From Clostridiales bacterium (GTDB taxonomy: Bacteria > Bacillota > Clostridia > Lachnospirales > Lachnospiraceae), in the NCBI GenBank assembly GCA_021202925.1, contig JAJQCD010000037.1, positions 1 through 64,000 on the forward strand: 64,000 nt of DNA, in the 5' to 3' direction. The number at the start of each line of letters is the position of its first letter. Position 1 is the stretch's first letter. The position numbers and the translations under genes are program-made. The notes below the pieces were generated by a model. It was not told the DNA's origin. It did not search any database and saw nothing but the letters and a program-made list of their open reading frames with translations. Of the stretch, positions 7,343 to 15,871 are shown piece after piece.

Positions 7343-8287
7343 ATGAGACGGAAAACTGTGATTGTCGGGGCGGGCCATGTGGGTGCCCATGTGGCCAGCG
7401 CGTTGTCGATGGAGGAAATTTGTGAGGAGATTGTACTGATTGACCGGGATGAGAAGAAAGCGTGGGCACATGCACAGGATATCCAGGATACGGCGGCCTA
7501 CGCAGGGAGAACCTGTGTGGTTCGGGATGGAACGTGGAAGGAGCTTGCGGATGCGGATGTGTGCGTCATCAGTGTCTGTGGGAAAATATTCCGGGAGAAT
7601 CGGCTGGAGGAACTGGATGAGGCGCTGGACATCATGGACGAACTGGTTCCGGAGCTTGACCGTGCAGATTTTCATGGTGTGATTGTGTCAATCACCAATC
7701 CCTGTGACCTGGTGGCGTTGTACCTGCATGAGCGGACGGAATATCCGGTAATCGGAACGGGGACGACCCTGGATTCGGCGCGGTTTCGCGTGCGGATTGG
7801 CCGGGGGCTGGGATTGATGCCTTCCTGCGTGGAGGCCTTCTGCGTGGGGGAGCATGGAGACAGTCAGGTACAGGTCTGGTCGCAGGCACGGATCGGTGGG
7901 CGCTTTCTCGATGAACTGGCGAAGGAAGAGCCGGAGCGCTATGGCCGACTGGATCGGACGGCTGTGGAGAAAAGCACGACCGAGGCCGGCTGGGCCATCC
8001 TGCAGGGCAAGGGAAGTACCGAATATGGGATTGGCGCGGCGGCTGCAGAGGTCATTCGTGCCGTGCTGTGCGACAGTCGCACGGTGCTGCCCTGCTCGAT
8101 TCCGTTTCGGAGGACTGCAGAGAGTGCGTTGATTTATACCAGTATGCCGGCGATCATTGGGGCGGATGGGTATCCGACGCCGGTGCCGTTCCGGTTAAAC
8201 GGGGCCGAACAGGCTGCCTTTGAGCGGAGCTGTCAGTTGCTGGAGAAGCAGCGGGCGGAGCATCTGGATCCAAGGCTGAAAGGATGA
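7343..8287 (+). CDS. L-lactate/malate dehydrogenase family protein
   Basis: A 314-residue NAD-dependent 2-hydroxyacid dehydrogenase of the LDH/MDH family. An N-terminal Rossmann motif (VIVGAGHVGAHVA) is followed by an acidic residue after strand 2 (LIDRD), ITNPCDL, the substrate arginine region GTTLDSARFR and the catalytic histidine motif GEHGDS. The loop that sets substrate choice (CGKIFRENRLEEL) keeps arginine but lacks the usual KPGETR text, so lactate versus another 2-oxoacid is uncertain. It begins after a terminator and lies 46 bases before the GldA-like gene, probably in one operon. Confidence 0.85.
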   Translation: MRRKTVIVGAGHVGAHVASALSMEEICEEIVLIDRDEKKAWAHAQDIQDTAAYAGRTCVVRDGTWKELADADVCVISVCGKIFRENRLEELDEALDIMDELVPELDRADFHGVIVSITNPCDLVALYLHERTEYPVIGTGTTLDSARFRVRIGRGLGLMPSCVEAFCVGEHGDSQVQVWSQARIGGRFLDELAKEEPERYGRLDRTAVEKSTTEAGWAILQGKGSTEYGIGAAAAEVIRAVLCDSRTVLPCSIPFRRTAESALIYTSMPAIIGADGYPTPVPFRLNGAEQAAFERSCQLLEKQRAEHLDPRLKG

Positions 8288-8333
8288 GCCGCAGAGCAGG
8301 CCAGGATACGGAAAGAAGGAGGAACAGAGGTAG

Positions 8334-9440
8334 ATGAGTGAGACGCTGACAAAATTGTACGCGGGTTATTCGATTGGACCGACGTGCTATGAGGAGGTTG
8401 GGCGTTACTGCCGCGCATATGGCAGCCGGATTCTCCTGCTGGGCGGAAAGACGGCGCTGGAAAAGGGTTTGCCGCCTCTGCGGGCGGCGCTTGCGCGGAC
8501 GGCGCCCGATATGGAACTGGTGGATACGGTGGTATACGGGAGTGAGTGTACTTATGAGCGGATTCAGGAGCTGACCGCGGCCTATATCGACCGGGAGATC
8601 CATATGGTGTTTGGCATGGGAGGCGGAAAAGCGGCCGATACGGCCAAGAGCGTGGCCTGTCGTCTGGGAGTTCCGGTTTTTACCTTTCCGACGATTGCTT
8701 CCAACTGTGCGTCCATGTCCGCGATGTCGGTGATCTATCATGCGGACGGGAGCTTTGCGGATTTCTATTTTCATGAGAGCCCGGCGGTTCACTGCTTTAT
8801 GAATACGGAGATTATGGTGCATGCGCCGCGTAAGTATATACGCGCGGGGATGGGTGATACGATTGCCAAGTATTTTGAGTGCCATTTTTCGGCGCGGGGA
8901 GATGAACTGGATTACCATTCGGCTCTGGGCAGGGAGATCAGCAATCTCTGTTATGAGCGGATTCATACATATGCAAAGGCAGCCCTTGGGGAAATGGATG
9001 AGGGGAAGCCGGGGGCAGCCTTTGAACAGATTGTGCTTACGATTGTGGTGAATACAGGACTGGTGTCCCATCTGGTGGAGGACTGTTATAATTGTGCGGT
9101 GGCCCATTCGGTATGCTATGGCCTGGATCTGTTGCCGGAGGTAGCTCAGCGTTTCCTGCACGGCGATCTGGTCGGATATGGTGTGCTGGTACAGCTGGCG
9201 CTCGACGGGATGGAGCGGGAGGAGAAAGAGGTCCGCGCCCTGTTGAAGCTGCTGGGAATCCCGGTTTCGCTTGCTGAGATGGGAGTGGCGTTTACACGGG
9301 AGCGGCTTGCGCCGGTTCTGGCAGAGACTGTCGCCGGGCCGGATATGGAGCATATTCCGTATCCGGTTACGGAGGAAATGATCTGGGAGGCGATGAAACG
9401 GGTGGAATTTCTGGCGCAGGCAGGCGGCTTGCAGATGTGA
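8334..9440 (+). CDS. Glycerol dehydrogenase-like (iron-containing ADH family) oxidoreductase
   Basis: A 368-residue NAD-dependent dehydrogenase of the glycerol dehydrogenase / glycerol-1-phosphate dehydrogenase group. Signatures: FGMGGGKAADTAKSV for the cofactor, FPTIASNCASMSAMSVIY, and metal ligands in GMGDTIAKYFE, AVAHSVCYGL and FLHGDLVGYG. The TIAS segment differs from true GldA (normally STDAPCS), so the polyol or aldehyde substrate cannot be named. AGGAGGAACAG-like bases precede the ATG. It follows the LDH-family gene closely, which suggests two redox steps in one small catabolic operon; that is inference. Confidence 0.85.
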   Translation: MSETLTKLYAGYSIGPTCYEEVGRYCRAYGSRILLLGGKTALEKGLPPLRAALARTAPDMELVDTVVYGSECTYERIQELTAAYIDREIHMVFGMGGGKAADTAKSVACRLGVPVFTFPTIASNCASMSAMSVIYHADGSFADFYFHESPAVHCFMNTEIMVHAPRKYIRAGMGDTIAKYFECHFSARGDELDYHSALGREISNLCYERIHTYAKAALGEMDEGKPGAAFEQIVLTIVVNTGLVSHLVEDCYNCAVAHSVCYGLDLLPEVAQRFLHGDLVGYGVLVQLALDGMEREEKEVRALLKLLGIPVSLAEMGVAFTRERLAPVLAETVAGPDMEHIPYPVTEEMIWEAMKRVEFLAQAGGLQM

Positions 9441-9486
9441 AAATGAAAAATCGTTACGATTCCATGAGAGAAAATCCGGTTCGCAA

Positions 9487-9515
9487 TTGACATTTGCAGG
9501 ATTGAATGGTATGAT
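9487..9515 (+). promoter_or_regulatory. Promoter of the amino acid ABC transporter operon
   Basis: TTGACA (9487-9492), 17-base spacer, TATGAT (9510-9515). Confidence 0.8.
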
Positions 9516-9553
9516 TATTCAGAATTCAGGAAAAAAATTCATGGATGAGTCAA

Positions 9554-9590
9554 GGCAGACGAACTTTCTGTTTCGTCTGTCTTTTGTCAC
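9554..9590 (+). terminator. Terminator-like hairpin in the transporter leader
   Basis: CAGACGAA (9556-9563) pairs with TTCGTCTG (9572-9579), followed by TCTTTTG. It lies between the promoter and the first gene of the operon, so it could act as an attenuator. No known riboswitch or T-box text is visible around it. Confidence 0.5.
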
Positions 9591-9649
9591 GCAGGAGCGG
9601 TTTCTGATCTTCTGCATGGCAAAATTTTCAGAGAAAAAGGAGAGTAGAG

Positions 9650-10555
9650 ATGATGAAAAAACTGGCATGGATGCTTCTGACGGGAATGGCAGTGTGTGGC
9701 CTGGCAGCCTGTGGATCCTCTTCGACGGAGTCGTCGACCGCAGCGGAAACGGCGGCACAGACGGAGGCAGCAGCGCAGACGGAAGCGGCGGCAGATGCGG
9801 CAGAGGATTCCGCAGAGACGGAAGACCTGGGCCGGCTGGGCGATATCCTCGAGGCGGGCAAGATTATTGTCTGTACGTCGCCGGATTACGCGCCCTATGA
9901 GTTTGAGGATCCGAATAAGAGCGGACAGGACAAATATGTGGGAGCCGACATGGAGCTTGCGCGTTATATTGCGGACGAGCTTGGCGTGGAGCTGGAGATC
10001 AGCGCCATGGATTTTGACGCCTGCCTGGCGGCGATTGGCGCCGGTCGCGCGGATCTGGGACTGATCGGCATGGTGCCGAAAGAGGAACGCCTGACGATGA
10101 TGGATTTCACGGAAGTTTATTATGATGATGGCGATCAGTATATTGTGATTATGAAGGATCGTGACGCGGAATTCCCGGATCTGGCGTCCTTTGCGGGCAA
10201 GACCGTGGCGGCGCAGAACGGCACCCTGCAGGCGCAGCTGGTGACGGAGCAGCTTCCGGATACTTCGATGGAGATTATCTCCAAGGTGACGGACGGGATT
10301 CTGATGCTTCGGAGCGGGAAGATTGACGGCATTGCCGTGGCAAGCGTGGTGGCGAAGAATCTGGTGGAGAATAACGATGACCTGGTGATTGCGCAGGAGA
10401 AATTTGAGTATACGTCCCTCGGCGTAGTCGGTGGTGTTCCGAAGGGCGAGACCGCACTGGTTGAGCGGCTGAATGAGATCATCGATGGTGTGATTGAATC
10501 CGAGATTTATTTTCAGTGGATCGACGAGGCGAACGAACTGGCAGCAGGCATGTAG
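9650..10555 (+). CDS. Amino acid ABC transporter substrate-binding lipoprotein
   Basis: A 301-residue family 3 solute-binding protein. A lipoprotein signal ends in LAAC (cysteine about residue 21); then a Ser/Thr/Ala/Glu-rich linker; then the mature domain opening with SPDYAPYEF and containing GADMELARYIADELG and DLGLIGMVP, typical of polar amino acid binders. The exact ligand cannot be read. It is the first gene of a four-gene operon with permease, ATPase and aminotransferase, and a partial terminator follows it, as often seen where the binding protein is made in excess. AAAGGAGAG precedes the ATG. Confidence 0.9.
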   Translation: MMKKLAWMLLTGMAVCGLAACGSSSTESSTAAETAAQTEAAAQTEAAADAAEDSAETEDLGRLGDILEAGKIIVCTSPDYAPYEFEDPNKSGQDKYVGADMELARYIADELGVELEISAMDFDACLAAIGAGRADLGLIGMVPKEERLTMMDFTEVYYDDGDQYIVIMKDRDAEFPDLASFAGKTVAAQNGTLQAQLVTEQLPDTSMEIISKVTDGILMLRSGKIDGIAVASVVAKNLVENNDDLVIAQEKFEYTSLGVVGGVPKGETALVERLNEIIDGVIESEIYFQWIDEANELAAGM

Positions 10556-10574
10556 AAAAAACGGATGTTACCGG

Positions 10575-10622
10575 AGACCGGGGCGCCGGGCAGATGGGGG
10601 CCTTTGACGCCTGGTCTTTTCG
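10575..10622 (+). terminator. Internal hairpin after the binding-protein gene
   Basis: AGACC/GGTCT and GGCG/CGCC arms are followed by TTTTCG. It probably lowers read-through into the permease gene. Confidence 0.55.
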
Positions 10623-10658
10623 AAAATTTACAGAGAGACATGAATTGGGAGGGATGAT

Positions 10659-11327
10659 ATGTTATCGTTCGATACAATGATAATGATTCTTACCAGATAC
10701 AGTTCGCTGTTTCTGGAAGGAATCCGTCTGACACTGTTGCTGGCGCTGGTGGCGGTGGCGTTCGGCACGATATTCGGTACCCTGCTTGCCATCATGAAGA
10801 TGTGCCGGTTTCGGGCGTTGGGTGTTGTGGCTACGGCTTATATCGAAATATTCCGTGGAACGCCGCTTCTCTTACAGCTTTACCTGTTTTATTTTCTGGT
10901 TCCGAGTCTGGTGCCATGGGAGCCGTCGAAATTCACCTGTGTATCCGTGGCGCTGGTGCTGAATGCAAGCGCGTATGTGTCGGAGGTCATTCGTGCGGGC
11001 ATCCAGGCTGTGGATAAGGGACAGACGGAGGCTGCCAGAGGACTGGGACTGAATTCATTTCAGACCATGTACAAGGTCGTGCTGCCGCAGGCACTGAGTA
11101 ATATTCTGCCTGCGCTGGGCAATGAATTTGTTACGGATATTAAAGAGACTTCTCTGGCTTCCACGTTCTTTCTGGGCGAACTGATGAGCGCTTACCGGAC
11201 GATCAACGGAGCCACCTATATTACGTTGGAGCCGCTGATCATCGTGGGTATCATCTATTTCTGTCTCACGTTTTCCTTAAGTAAGCTGATCGGCCTGCTG
11301 GAAAGGAGTTTGCGACATGATTCTTAA
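10659..11327 (+). CDS. Amino acid ABC transporter permease
   Basis: A 222-residue membrane protein of the HisMQ/GlnP permease family with about five membrane segments. The EAA loop that contacts the ATPase is clear ([20 protein letters not shown], about residues 128-147), as is the early [15 protein letters not shown] segment. It forms the transmembrane channel for the binding protein encoded upstream. The ORF overlaps the ATPase start by 11 bases, implying translational coupling. Confidence 0.92.
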   Translation: MLSFDTMIMILTRYSSLFLEGIRLTLLLALVAVAFGTIFGTLLAIMKMCRFRALGVVATAYIEIFRGTPLLLQLYLFYFLVPSLVPWEPSKFTCVSVALVLNASAYVSEVIRAGIQAVDKGQTEAARGLGLNSFQTMYKVVLPQALSNILPALGNEFVTDIKETSLASTFFLGELMSAYRTINGATYITLEPLIIVGIIYFCLTFSLSKLIGLLERSLRHDS

Positions 11328-12042
11328 AGTAGAAAACCTGCAGAAAAGCTTTGGCAAGTTAAAGGTGCTGACGGACGTAAACGCGGAAATCCATGAGAAT
11401 GAGGTGATTTCCATCATCGGAACCTCCGGTTCGGGCAAGAGTACGTTTCTGCGGTGCCTGAATCTTCTGGAAAAACCGTCCGGCGGCAAGATCTGGTTCC
11501 ACGATACCGATCTGACGGCCAAAGGCGTGGATATCAACCAGCACAGACAGAAGATGGGCATGGTATTTCAGCATTTTAACGTGTTTCCGCATATGAGCGT
11601 GGAGGAAAATATTACCATGGCGCCGGTTCTCCTGAAGAAAAAGACAAAGGAGGAGGCGCATGAGCGGGCCGTGCAGCTGCTGGATCGCGTCGGCCTTCTG
11701 GACAAGGCGAACACCTATCCGACACAGCTTTCCGGCGGGCAGAAGCAGCGCCTTGCCATTGTCCGGGCGCTTGCCATGGAGCCAGAGGTCATGCTGTTCG
11801 ATGAGCCGACCTCGGCGCTGGATCCGGAGATGGTAGGCGAGGTGCTTCACGTGATCAAGGAGCTGATTAACACCGGGATGACCAGCGTGATAGTTACCCA
11901 TGAGATGGGGTTTGCAAGAGAGGTGTCGGACCGGGTCTTCTTTATGAATGAAGGCATCCTGGCAGAGGAAGGAACGCCGGAGCAGATTTTTGACGATCCG
12001 CAGCTTCCGCGGCTGAAGGAATTCTTAAGCAAGGTGTTGTAA
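11317..12042 (+). CDS. Amino acid ABC transporter ATP-binding protein
   Basis: A 241-residue GlnQ/HisP-type ATPase. Walker [11 protein letters not shown]-loop FQHFNVFPH, signature LSGGQKQR, Walker [13 protein letters not shown] and switch histidine VTHEM are all intact. It powers uptake through the permease whose gene it overlaps. AAAGGAG just before the ATG lies inside the permease gene. Confidence 0.95.
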   Translation: MILKVENLQKSFGKLKVLTDVNAEIHENEVISIIGTSGSGKSTFLRCLNLLEKPSGGKIWFHDTDLTAKGVDINQHRQKMGMVFQHFNVFPHMSVEENITMAPVLLKKKTKEEAHERAVQLLDRVGLLDKANTYPTQLSGGQKQRLAIVRALAMEPEVMLFDEPTSALDPEMVGEVLHVIKELINTGMTSVIVTHEMGFAREVSDRVFFMNEGILAEEGTPEQIFDDPQLPRLKEFLSKVL

Positions 12043-12075
12043 GTGATAATGATAGACAAAGGAGCATGAGAGAAT

Positions 12076-13257
12076 ATGCCGGAGTTGAGCAAACGAGTTG
12101 GAACCTTTACGGATTCTGTTATCCGGCGGATGACAAGAATCAATGATATGACGGAGGGTTCCATCAACCTGTCTCAGGGATTTCCTGATTTCGATCCGCC
12201 TGCGGAGATTACCGATGCGCTGGTGAAGGCCGCGAAGGAGGGGCCGCACCAGTACAGTGTGACGTATGGTGCGGATAACATACGGGAAGCGATTGCGAGA
12301 AAGCAGGGGAGAGCATTTTCCCGCACGATCGACCCGGACGAAGAGGTTGTGGTGACCTGTGGGGGCACCGAGGCCATGATGGCTGTGATGATGACGATCT
12401 GCAATCCGGGAGACAGGGTGATTGTGTTTTCTCCGTTTTATGAAAATTATGGGGCGGACGCAATCCTGTCTGGTGCAGAACCGATCTATGTTCCGCTGAT
12501 TCCGCCGACCTTTGAGTTTGACCGGAATGTGCTGGAGGAGGCTTTTCGCAGTCATGTGAAGGCAATTATTATCTGCAATCCGTCCAATCCGTGCGGGAAG
12601 GTGTTCACCAGGGAGGAACTGACGTATATTGGTTCACTGGCAAAGAAATATGATACCTTTGTGGTGACCGATGAGGTATATGAGCATATCGTTTTCCGGC
12701 CGAATGAGCATGTGTGCATGGCCGGACTTCCAGACATGTATGAGCGGACGTTGACGTGCAATTCTCTTTCCAAGACGTATTCGATTACCGGATGGCGTCT
12801 CGGTTATGTGGTGGGACCGGCTGAGGTGATTGAAAATGTGAAGAAGGTGCATGACTTTCTGACCGTTGGCGCCGCGTCTCCGCTTCAGGAGGCAGCCACG
12901 GTGGGTCTGAATTTCGGCCCGGAATATTACGAGAAGCTGCGGGATATGTATACGGAAAAACGGGATTATTTTGTGGCGGGTCTGGAACGGATCGGCCTGA
13001 AGCATACCGTTCCACAGGGGTCTTATTTTATTCTGATTGATATTTCGGATTTTCTGGCCTTGCCGCAGTTTGCGGGCTGGACGGATCTGAAATTCTGCGA
13101 GTGGATGATTGTGAATTATGGTGTCGCCGCTGTGCCGGGTTCCAGTTTCTTCCGTGAGCCGGTGAATCATCTGATCCGGCTGCATTTTGCGCGAAATCTG
13201 GATACGCTCGATGAAGCGCTTCGCCGGCTGGAGCGGATGTGTGAATTATTGAAATAA
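12076..13257 (+). CDS. PLP-dependent aminotransferase, class I/II
   Basis: A 393-residue fold-type I aminotransferase of the aspartate/aromatic/kynurenine group. The PLP-binding lysine lies in NSLSKTYSITGWRLGY; NPSNPCGKVF, TDEVYEH and the C-terminal RLHFARN arginine motif complete the active site. It lies 33 bases after the ABC ATPase gene in the same direction, so it probably acts on the amino acid brought in by that transporter. The substrate is not determinable. Confidence 0.88.
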   Translation: MPELSKRVGTFTDSVIRRMTRINDMTEGSINLSQGFPDFDPPAEITDALVKAAKEGPHQYSVTYGADNIREAIARKQGRAFSRTIDPDEEVVVTCGGTEAMMAVMMTICNPGDRVIVFSPFYENYGADAILSGAEPIYVPLIPPTFEFDRNVLEEAFRSHVKAIIICNPSNPCGKVFTREELTYIGSLAKKYDTFVVTDEVYEHIVFRPNEHVCMAGLPDMYERTLTCNSLSKTYSITGWRLGYVVGPAEVIENVKKVHDFLTVGAASPLQEAATVGLNFGPEYYEKLRDMYTEKRDYFVAGLERIGLKHTVPQGSYFILIDISDFLALPQFAGWTDLKFCEWMIVNYGVAAVPGSSFFREPVNHLIRLHFARNLDTLDEALRRLERMCELLK

Positions 13258-13289
13258 ACGGGCGGGCAGGAAGGCGGTATTTCCGGTCG

Positions 13290-13318
13290 GCATAAAATTT
13301 GCCAGTCCCTAATATGAT
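13290..13318 (+). promoter_or_regulatory. Sigma-E-like promoter for spoIIID
   Basis: GCATAAA (13290-13296), 14-base spacer, AATATGAT (13311-13318). This resembles the mother-cell sigma-E pattern (KMATATT-N14/15-CATACAHT), the known control of spoIIID in Bacillus and clostridia. Match quality is moderate. Confidence 0.5.
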
Positions 13319-13344
13319 GGTAAAAACGTTCTCAAGGGGTCCCC

Positions 13345-13620
13345 ATGAAGGAGTACATCGAAGAACGGGCGATTGCCATCGTCAATTACATTATAGACCA
13401 CAACGCGACGGTCCGGCAGGCTGCCCGGACATTCGGAATCAGTAAGAGCACCGTTCACAAGGATTGTGTAGACCGTCTGGTGCAGGTCAATCCAGGACTT
13501 GCGGCTCAGGTGCGAAAGGTGCTGGATATCAATAAATCCGAGCGGCATATTCGCGGCGGGATGGCGACGCGGGAGAAATATCAGCATCGGCTGGCGATCT
13601 GCAGCCGGGAAGAAAAATAG
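13345..13620 (+). CDS. spoIIID: Sporulation transcriptional regulator SpoIIID
   Basis: A 91-residue DNA-binding protein. The helix-turn-helix (TVRQAARTFGISKSTVHKD) and the basic C-terminal helix region are those of SpoIIID, which works with sigma-E in the mother cell to switch genes on and off during spore formation. Length and sequence are typical of clostridial orthologues. It is monocistronic and ends at a strong hairpin shared with the convergent accDA gene. Its presence is good evidence that the organism can sporulate. Confidence 0.95.
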   Translation: MKEYIEERAIAIVNYIIDHNATVRQAARTFGISKSTVHKDCVDRLVQVNPGLAAQVRKVLDINKSERHIRGGMATREKYQHRLAICSREEK

Positions 13621-13622
13621 AA

Positions 13623-13674
13623 ACAGGCGGCAGGGAGTGATGGGTAAGACCACTTCCTGCCGCCTGTCTTTTCG
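13623..13674. terminator. Bidirectional terminator between spoIIID and accDA
   Basis: ACAGGCGGCAGG pairs with CCTGCCGCCTGT in a long stem; CTTTTCG follows on the plus strand, and the minus strand reads into a T-rich run. Confidence 0.85.
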
Positions 13675-13676
13675 TG

Positions 13677-15653
13677 TTATATCTTGCGGAACCGCTCGTA
13701 TCTCTGCTCGACGAGCTCGTCTGGTGTCTTCTGTACGCAGGTTGTGAAGAAATTACGCATGTGCTTGTCGATGATCCGGTCGATGGCCTCGATGCTTTCT
13801 GCGGCCGCCGGTTCGTCTTCACAGATGATGCGTTCGATGATGCCGAGCTTGTAGAGATCCTCGGCAGTCATCTTCATGACCCTGGCCGCATCGCTGGCAC
13901 GGCTTGCGTCTTTCCAGAGGATGGATGCAAATCCTTCCGGGGAGAGGACAGAATATACGGCATTCTCCATCATCCAGACCTCATTGGATACGGCGAGTGC
14001 GAGCGCGCCGCCACTGCCGCCCTGGCCGGTCACGATCGACAGGATCGGCACGCGCAGATCTGACATTTCAAAGAGGTTGCGGGCGATCGCTTCGCCCTGT
14101 CCACGTTCCTCTGCTTCCATGCCCGGATAGGCGCCAGGCGTGTCGACAAAGCAGATGATCGGGCGGTTGAATTTCTCCGCCTGTTTCATCAGACGCAGCG
14201 CTTTGCGGTATCCCTCCGGGGAAGGCATGCCGAAGTTACGCTGATAGCTTTCTGCGGGCGTCTTGCCGCGTTCTTGGCCGATGACCGTCACGGGCATTCC
14301 GTGATAGAAGGCGATTCCACCGATGATTGCGCCGTCATCGCCGTAGTAACGATCCCCATGAAGCTCCTGAAAATCATCGAAGAGACTGGCAATATAGTCG
14401 CTGGCCATCAGACGGCTGGATTTTCTGGACTGGTGAACCGTCTCCCACGGTTCCATATGGCGCCGGAAAATCTTGTTCAGCGTCTTCTGACGCATGACAC
14501 CGGAGAGCGGAGCGATACGGCTCTTGGGGGGATTCTCTTCTGTGTCCGGAGTGAGCATGGAGGCCGTCTGGGACAGAAGCTCCGATACGGATTTCTGGGA
14601 CACGCCTTCTTCGGTCCACTTCTGCCAGCTGTGCTCCGGGCTGTGGAGCTTCAGAAGCAGTCCGAGATACTCTTTCTGATTCTCACGGGCAACGATCTGG
14701 TCAACAAAGCCATGCTCCAGCTGGAATTCCGCGCGCTGGAAGCCCTGCGGTAGCTTCTGCCCGATGGTCTGTTCGATTACGCGCGCTCCGGCAAAACCAA
14801 TCAGAGCGCCCGGTTCCGCCAGATTGATATCGCCCAGCATGGCGAAGCTGGCGGTCACACCGCCGGTCGTCGGCTCGGTCAGGAAGCTGATAAAAAGAAG
14901 TCCTGCTTTTGCGTGGCGCTTTAAGGCCGCGGAGGTCTTCGCCATCTGCATCAGAGAAACGGTTCCCTCCTGCATTCTCGCGCCGCCGGATGCCGCGAAG
15001 ATGATGATTGGCAGCCGCAGAGCCGTTGCCTGCTCGACCGCGCGCGCGACCTTCTCCCCCATATTGTGCCCCATGCTGCTCATCATGAAACGGGGGTCAC
15101 AGACGACAATCGCGGTATCGTAGCCAAGAATTTTGCCGCGCCCGGACACGACCGCCTCATCGAGACCGGTCTTCTCCTTCGCAGCTTCCAGCTTGCTCTC
15201 ATATCCGGCAAAGTCCAGTGGATTGACAATGGGCATCTCTTTGTCCCATTCCTCAAATGTACCCTCATCGATCAGCATCTCAATCCGGTACCGGGCGTCG
15301 ATGCGGAAATATGCGCCGCATTTCGGGCAGATATAGAGATTGTCCTTGACTTCCTGAACGAGGATGGAACGCTCGCATTTGTTGCAGCATCTCCAGAGAT
15401 CCCGCAGGTTCTCCGGGGTCAGGGCAGTGGGGCGGCGCGGAATGCGTTCCGGCTTCCCGTCTGCGGCGGATTCCACGGAAGGAGTCTCCTCTTTCGTGTC
15501 TGTTGGTTCATTGGTTGCTGCGGCCACTGGCTGTTCGGGATCAGCCGACTGGCCGCCTTCTGTCATCGGTGTTTCGGATGTCAGTGTCTCATCGGCTTCT
15601 GCCTGATTTCTTCCGCCGGAACGGGCGGTCATTTTCTTAAATACGTTAAACAT
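13677..15653 (-). CDS. accDA: Acetyl-CoA carboxylase carboxyltransferase, fused beta-alpha (AccD-AccA)
   Basis: One 658-residue chain joins the two carboxyltransferase subunits that move CO2 from carboxybiotin to acetyl-CoA to make malonyl-CoA. After an acidic, low-complexity start, the AccD half opens with a four-cysteine zinc ribbon (CNKC then CPKC, about residues 85-110) and continues with the crotonase-like fold (FAASGGARMQEG). The AccA half begins near residue 390 and holds GQERGKTPAESYQRNFGMP and TGQGGSGGALALAV. There is no stop or frameshift between the halves. In most bacteria these are separate genes. AAGGAGG 5 bases before the ATG at 15653 sets the start; the longer frame to 15728 lacks one. 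No accB, accC or fab genes flank it. Confidence 0.93.
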   Translation of the reverse strand: MFNVFKKMTARSGGRNQAEADETLTSETPMTEGGQSADPEQPVAAATNEPTDTKEETPSVESAADGKPERIPRRPTALTPENLRDLWRCCNKCERSILVQEVKDNLYICPKCGAYFRIDARYRIEMLIDEGTFEEWDKEMPIVNPLDFAGYESKLEAAKEKTGLDEAVVSGRGKILGYDTAIVVCDPRFMMSSMGHNMGEKVARAVEQATALRLPIIIFAASGGARMQEGTVSLMQMAKTSAALKRHAKAGLLFISFLTEPTTGGVTASFAMLGDINLAEPGALIGFAGARVIEQTIGQKLPQGFQRAEFQLEHGFVDQIVARENQKEYLGLLLKLHSPEHSWQKWTEEGVSQKSVSELLSQTASMLTPDTEENPPKSRIAPLSGVMRQKTLNKIFRRHMEPWETVHQSRKSSRLMASDYIASLFDDFQELHGDRYYGDDGAIIGGIAFYHGMPVTVIGQERGKTPAESYQRNFGMPSPEGYRKALRLMKQAEKFNRPIICFVDTPGAYPGMEAEERGQGEAIARNLFEMSDLRVPILSIVTGQGGSGGALALAVSNEVWMMENAVYSVLSPEGFASILWKDASRASDAARVMKMTAEDLYKLGIIERIICEDEPAAAESIEAIDRIIDKHMRNFFTTCVQKTPDELVEQRYERFRKI

Positions 15654-15732
15654 AGTGCCTCCTTGCTTACAATCCGGTCTGACGTGGATCTGCTGATCGG
15701 GTGAAAGGCCATTCTGGATTGCTGCCATTTGT

Positions 15733-15745
15733 TTTGAGTTTCAAA
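15733..15745. promoter_or_regulatory. FabT-like operator downstream of the accDA promoter
   Basis: The inverted repeat TTTGA-GTT-TCAAA matches the TTTGA-N3-TCAAA core of the FabT (MarR-family fatty acid synthesis repressor) site. It sits just after the accDA -10 element, where bound protein would block transcription. Assignment by motif resemblance only. Confidence 0.5.
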
Positions 15746-15755
15746 CTATTATCCT

Positions 15756-15784
15756 AGTATAGCGAATCCTGTCTGGTTCGTCAA
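15756..15784 (-). promoter_or_regulatory. Sigma-A promoter for accDA
   Basis: On the minus strand: TTGACG (15784-15779), 17-base spacer, TATACT (15761-15756). Confidence 0.8.
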
Positions 15785-15818
15785 GGATAAGTGCGCAAGT
15801 TTGTCGGAAAAAACAGAG

Positions 15819-15847
15819 TTTACATGAGGAAGTAAAAAAATTATAAT
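15819..15847 (+). promoter_or_regulatory. Sigma-A promoter for the PfkB-family kinase
   Basis: TTTACA (15819-15824), 17-base spacer, TATAAT (15842-15847). Confidence 0.75.
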
Positions 15848-15871
15848 GAAAAACAGAAAAGAGGAATCGAG

